This document shows positions 5,954-8,238 of a DNA stretch of 8,238 nt, in pieces. Each line of letters opens with the position of its first letter. Positions within the stretch are counted from its first letter, which is position 1. A program made the position numbers and the translations under genes. The notes below the pieces were generated by a model that had not been told where the DNA came from, searched no databases, and worked only from the letters and a program-made list of their open reading frames with translations. This DNA comes from Dongia_A sp035274225 (GTDB lineage: Bacteria; Pseudomonadota; Alphaproteobacteria; Dongiales; Dongiaceae). The stretch spans positions 1 through 8,238 of the forward strand of contig DATEOK010000317.1 of NCBI GenBank assembly GCA_035274225.1. Direction: 5' to 3'.

Positions 5954-5958
5954 TCCTC
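5954..5958 (-). promoter_or_regulatory. Ribosome-binding site selecting the TTG start of hflX
   Basis: On the minus strand this reads GAGGA, followed by 6 bases and TTG at 5947-5945. Its last A is also the first base of an out-of-frame ATG (5954-5952), which opens a four-codon frame ending in TAA at 5942-5940, across the hflX start. Confidence 0.5.
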
Positions 5959-5981
5959 GTCAAATACCGTCCGCCGGCAGC

Positions 5982-5997
5982 GAAGCCTCTAGGCTTC
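5982..5997. repeat. Inverted repeat enclosing the hfq stop codon
   Basis: GAAGCCT and AGGCTTC are perfect 7-bp arms separated by two bases. In the hfq transcript the six outer pairs would form a stem with loop UAGA, so the hfq stop codon UAG lies in the loop. No T-run follows, so this is not an ordinary intrinsic terminator. It could be an mRNA-stabilising or attenuating structure between hfq and hflX, or chance. Confidence 0.4.
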
Positions 5998-6240
5998 TTC
6001 GCCCTCTTTCGCGCCTTCGAACAACTGCAGCGGCCCGGCCGGCATGATCGTCGAGATCGCATGCTTGTAGACCAGCTGCGAATGGGCGTCGCGGCGCAGC
6101 AGCACGGAGAAATTGTCGAACCAGGTAATGATGCCTTGCAGCTTCACGCCATTCACCAAGAACACCGTCACCGGCATCTTGCTCTTGCGAATGTTGTTCA
6201 AAAAAACGTCCTGGACGCTCTGCGATTTTTCGTTAGCCAT
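5989..6240 (-). CDS. hfq: RNA chaperone Hfq
   Basis: The 83-residue protein is the normal size for Hfq. It shows the Sm1 region (SQSVQDVFLNNIRKSKMPV through VNGVKLQGIITWFDNFSVLL) and the Sm2 motif YKHAISTIMP, the part that holds the ring contacts and the RNA-binding KH pair. Hfq forms a hexameric ring that pairs small RNAs with mRNAs and affects their translation and decay. The C-terminal tail after the Sm core is short and acidic (LFEGAKEGEEA), as in alphaproteobacterial Hfq. The start is ATG 6240 with AAAGGA 9 bp upstream. The frame continues open to 6333, but those extra residues do not resemble Hfq. hflX follows after 41 bp. Confidence 0.98.
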   Translation of the reverse strand: MANEKSQSVQDVFLNNIRKSKMPVTVFLVNGVKLQGIITWFDNFSVLLRRDAHSQLVYKHAISTIMPAGPLQLFEGAKEGEEA

Positions 6241-6352
6241 GAGGTTTCGTCCTTTGTTCTTGGGGCCGCGCCAGCCCGCCGATCTCGCGCACCTCGGGGG
6301 GTAGGGGCGCGCAGCGCTCCTCAGGATTAACATAGGACGGGCGGCAAGGAAA
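6241..6352. other. Intergenic region upstream of hfq
   Basis: This 112-bp gap between the HAD phosphatase stop and the hfq start is the widest gap in the right-hand block, so it is where an hfq promoter is most likely. It holds the hfq ribosome-binding site (AAAGGA, 6250-6255 on the minus strand). A possible -10-like TATGTT is seen at 6334-6329, but no good -35 stands at the right distance. I see no clear intrinsic terminator for the upstream genes. Confidence 0.35.
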
Positions 6353-7003
6353 CTAAGCTTGTCGCAGATAAGCCAAAAGGCCAGCGCAATCAGGGAAATA
6401 GAGGGCCGGCTCGTGCCCCCGGAACTCGCCAGTGGCGGGCGCGGCTGGCCGCATCAGCACAGGCGTGCAGCCCGCATTGGTTGCGCATTTAAGGTCGATG
6501 TCCGTATCACCGACCAGCCAGACATCCGCGCCGCATGCGAGATCGCCGAGCGCGAGCTTCACATGCTCGACCGCCGGTTTGTCGCGGGCGGCATCGCCGG
6601 CGCCGGCCAAAGCGCGGAAGTGCCCGGTCCAGCCGAGGTGCTCGGCCTCGCGCCGCAGATACTCCCCGCGCTTGTTGCTGACGACGCCGAGATAAAGTCC
6701 CTGGTGCGCGAGGTCGGCCAGCATCTCGCCCGCGCCGGGCAATGCGCGCAGATGCTGGAGATGGATTGCGGCGAAGCTGTTGTAGAAAACCCGCTCTGCA
6801 TCGCGCCAGCGATCGCCGAACATCGCCGGGAATGTGTCGCGCAAGGACGCGCGCACCCGCGTTTCCGTTTCGTCGCGCGTCCAATGCGGATGGCCCATGG
6901 CGGCAAGCGTCAAGTTCATCGCCTCGTGGATGACGCCCCAGCTCTCGACCAAGGTGTTGTCCCAGTCGAACAGGATGGCGCGCGGGGTCATGCGCTCAGG
7001 CAT
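6353..7003 (-). CDS. HAD-family phosphatase, phosphoglycolate-phosphatase-like
   Basis: This 216-residue HAD subclass I enzyme has all four motifs: I, ILFDWDNTLV (10-19; nucleophile D13, acid/base D15); II, VVSNK (S109); III, DKPAVEHV (K142); IV, VGDTDIDLKCATNAG (D166, D170). The cap inserted between motifs I and II (about 20-90) is alpha-helical in character, as in phosphoglycolate phosphatase and beta-phosphoglucomutase relatives. The Trp in DWDNT differs from the commoner DLDGT, so the substrate is left open. ATG 7003 has GAAGG upstream; ATG 6991 is an alternative that keeps motif I. The start overlaps the end of dat by 8 bases, so the genes are cotranscribed. Its place between dat and hfq may be lineage-specific. 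Confidence 0.92.
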   Translation of the reverse strand: MPERMTPRAILFDWDNTLVESWGVIHEAMNLTLAAMGHPHWTRDETETRVRASLRDTFPAMFGDRWRDAERVFYNSFAAIHLQHLRALPGAGEMLADLAHQGLYLGVVSNKRGEYLRREAEHLGWTGHFRALAGAGDAARDKPAVEHVKLALGDLACGADVWLVGDTDIDLKCATNAGCTPVLMRPAAPATGEFRGHEPALYFPDCAGLLAYLRQA

Positions 7004-7847
7004 GGTGCGCAGCCTTCACGTAGGCTTCGCGCAGGCGCGCGGCGATCGGGCCGGGCTTACCCTCGCCCACCGGCTTGCCGTCGATGCGCGTGATCGGCAA
7101 CACGAAATTGCTGGTGCTGGTGAGAAACGCTTCGCGCGCCGCGTAGGCCTCCTCTCGCGAGAACGGCCGGAGCTGCAGGGTGAGACCGAGGTCGCGCACC
7201 ACGTCGAGCACGACCGAACGCGTGATGCCGGGCAGGATCTCAGGTCCGTTCGGCCGCGTCACCAGCTCCCCGTTGCCGGTCGCGATCCAGGCCGAGGTCG
7301 AAGAGCCCTCCGTCACCATGCCGTCATTATCGACCAGCCAGGCCTCGAGCGCGCCCTGCTCCGTCGCGGCCTGCTTGGCCAGCACATTGGCGACCAGGCT
7401 GATGCACTTGATGTCGCGCCGCGCCCACCGCTGATCGGGCATGGTGACGACGGCGGCACCCTTCGCCAGCAGCTCCGGCGGCGCCGCCTTCCAGGTCCTC
7501 GCCATCACCAGCAGCGACGGCTTGATGCCCTTGGGGAACTTGTGATCGCGCGGCGCGACGCCCCGCGTCACCTGGACGTAGACGCTGGCGGTGCGCAGGT
7601 GATTGCGGCGGATCACCTCATTCATCACCTGCAGCAGGGCGGCACGCGACATCGGCGCCGCGATCTTCAGCTCCGCCAGGGAGCGATCCAACCGGTCGAG
7701 ATAGCGCTCGGCAAGGGCCAACTTCCCGCCAAGCACCGGAAGGACGTCGTAAACGCCGTCGGAGAACAGGTAGCCGCGATCCTCCACCGCCACCTGGGCG
7801 TGGGACTTGGGGACATAGCGGCCGTTGATGTAGGCGATGCGGGACAT
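6996..7847 (-). CDS. dat: D-amino-acid aminotransferase (PLP fold type IV)
   Basis: At 283 residues this has the size of class IV PLP aminotransferases and the features of D-amino-acid transaminase. Y33 lies in DRGYLFSDGVYDVL. The R100-x-H102 pair in GVAPRDHKFP reads the substrate carboxylate in the D-specific enzyme. K147 in RRDIKCISLVANVLAKQ is the PLP lysine, and E180 in TEGSSTSAW contacts the pyridine nitrogen. The enzyme swaps amino groups between D-amino acids and 2-oxo acids, supplying D-Glu or D-Ala for peptidoglycan or degrading D-amino acids. Branched-chain aminotransferase and aminodeoxychorismate lyase share the fold, but the R-x-H pair argues for D-specificity. The start ATG shares one base with the trkA stop (TGATG) and the stop overlaps the HAD gene, so it sits in a tightly coupled operon. 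Confidence 0.92.
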   Translation of the reverse strand: MSRIAYINGRYVPKSHAQVAVEDRGYLFSDGVYDVLPVLGGKLALAERYLDRLDRSLAELKIAAPMSRAALLQVMNEVIRRNHLRTASVYVQVTRGVAPRDHKFPKGIKPSLLVMARTWKAAPPELLAKGAAVVTMPDQRWARRDIKCISLVANVLAKQAATEQGALEAWLVDNDGMVTEGSSTSAWIATGNGELVTRPNGPEILPGITRSVVLDVVRDLGLTLQLRPFSREEAYAAREAFLTSTSNFVLPITRIDGKPVGEGKPGPIAARLREAYVKAAHHA

Positions 7848-8238
7848 CAGAAATACTCGAGTCGGACAGAGAACAGGCGCTCGACGTCGCGCACGTCGTC
7901 ACTGGCCGCGAACAGGACCACGTGGTCGTCCTTTTCGAGCACGGTGTCGCCGGTGGCGATGATGACCTTTTCGTCGCGCACGATGGCGCCGACGATGACC
8001 CCGTCGGGCAGCTTGGCATCGCGGATCGGCGTGCCGACCAGACGCGCGGTCTCCAGCACCTCGATCTCCATCACCTCGCCGAAATCGTCGCCGAGCGAAT
8101 GCACGGCGCGCACGCGGCCACGGCGCACGTGCTGCAGGATGTTGGAGACGGTGGTGGCGCGCGGGCTGACTACGGCATCGATACCGAGCGAGCCGATCAG
8201 CGGCGCGTAGTTGCTGGAATTGACCAGGGTGATGCTGC
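7847..8238 (-). CDS. trkA: Trk potassium uptake regulator TrkA (C-terminal part, 5' partial)
   Basis: The minus-strand frame is open from the window edge to TGA at 7847-7849, giving about 130 residues. It begins SITLVNSSNYAPLIGSLGID, the end of the second RCK/TrkA-N (NAD-binding) domain. It continues through VVSPRATTVSNILQHVRRG into the second TrkA-C (RCK-C) domain with LPDGVIVGAIVRDEK, TGDTVLEKDDHVVLFA and a conserved end (ERLFSVRLEYF). TrkA is a cytoplasmic, nucleotide-binding ring protein that gates the TrkH/TrkG potassium channel. GTG 8128 is an internal codon, not the start; the N-terminal half lies beyond the window. The gene is first in the visible block and touches dat with a TGATG junction. 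Confidence 0.95.
   Translation of the reverse strand, partial: SITLVNSSNYAPLIGSLGIDAVVSPRATTVSNILQHVRRGRVRAVHSLGDDFGEVMEIEVLETARLVGTPIRDAKLPDGVIVGAIVRDEKVIIATGDTVLEKDDHVVLFAASDDVRDVERLFSVRLEYF

Noticed and set aside
6241..6333. Hfq extension of 31 residues upstream
   Set aside because: The added residues are unlike Hfq, and ATG 6240 has its own AAAGGA site.
6834..8210. Plus-strand open frame of 458 codons opposite HAD, dat and trkA
   Set aside because: Again it is antisense to three clear genes and has no recognisable motif.

Overview
The window is high-GC bacterial DNA with tightly packed genes. It most likely comes from an alphaproteobacterium, probably of the Rhodospirillales type. The main reason is the run trkA, D-amino-acid aminotransferase, (HAD phosphatase), hfq, hflX, which I recall as a conserved alphaproteobacterial neighbourhood, usually downstream of the ntrBC/ntrYX nitrogen regulators. 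The window carries no rRNA or tRNA gene, insertion sequence, phage gene or CRISPR array that I can see. The lineage call rests on gene order and protein resemblance recalled from memory, not on a search.

Layout, left to right. (1) 3-551, plus strand: the C-terminal part of a type II haloacid-dehalogenase-like hydrolase, cut by the window edge. (2) 552-940: a region of about 390 bp with one plausible small minus-strand gene (564-803, unrecognised) and an AT-rich stretch upstream of it. (3) 941-2777, minus strand: a three-gene unit transcribed arginase-like ureohydrolase, MarR-family regulator, VOC/glyoxalase-fold protein. The first two overlap by ATGA and the third follows after 29 bp. (4) 2778-2903: the promoter region of that unit, with a sigma70-like promoter whose 17-bp spacer is almost filled by a perfect 15-bp palindrome. 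(5) 2904-8238, minus strand: trkA (partial), dat, HAD phosphatase, hfq, hflX, inositol-monophosphatase-family protein, and a 3-hydroxyisobutyrate-dehydrogenase/GLYR-type reductase. Most of these genes overlap or nearly touch. The largest gap is 112 bp, in front of hfq.

How the parts may work together. The right-hand block is mostly housekeeping: potassium uptake control (TrkA), D-amino-acid metabolism (Dat), small-RNA and mRNA regulation (Hfq) and ribosome rescue or recycling (HflX). Two metabolic enzymes are translationally or closely coupled behind hflX. The left-hand operon looks like a self-contained, MarR-controlled accessory unit. The regulator has a five-cysteine C-terminal tail. The ureohydrolase lacks the usual first manganese-ligand histidine. 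The promoter carries an operator-like palindrome exactly where a repressor would block RNA polymerase. This is the most interesting part of the window; its inducer and substrate cannot be read from the sequence.
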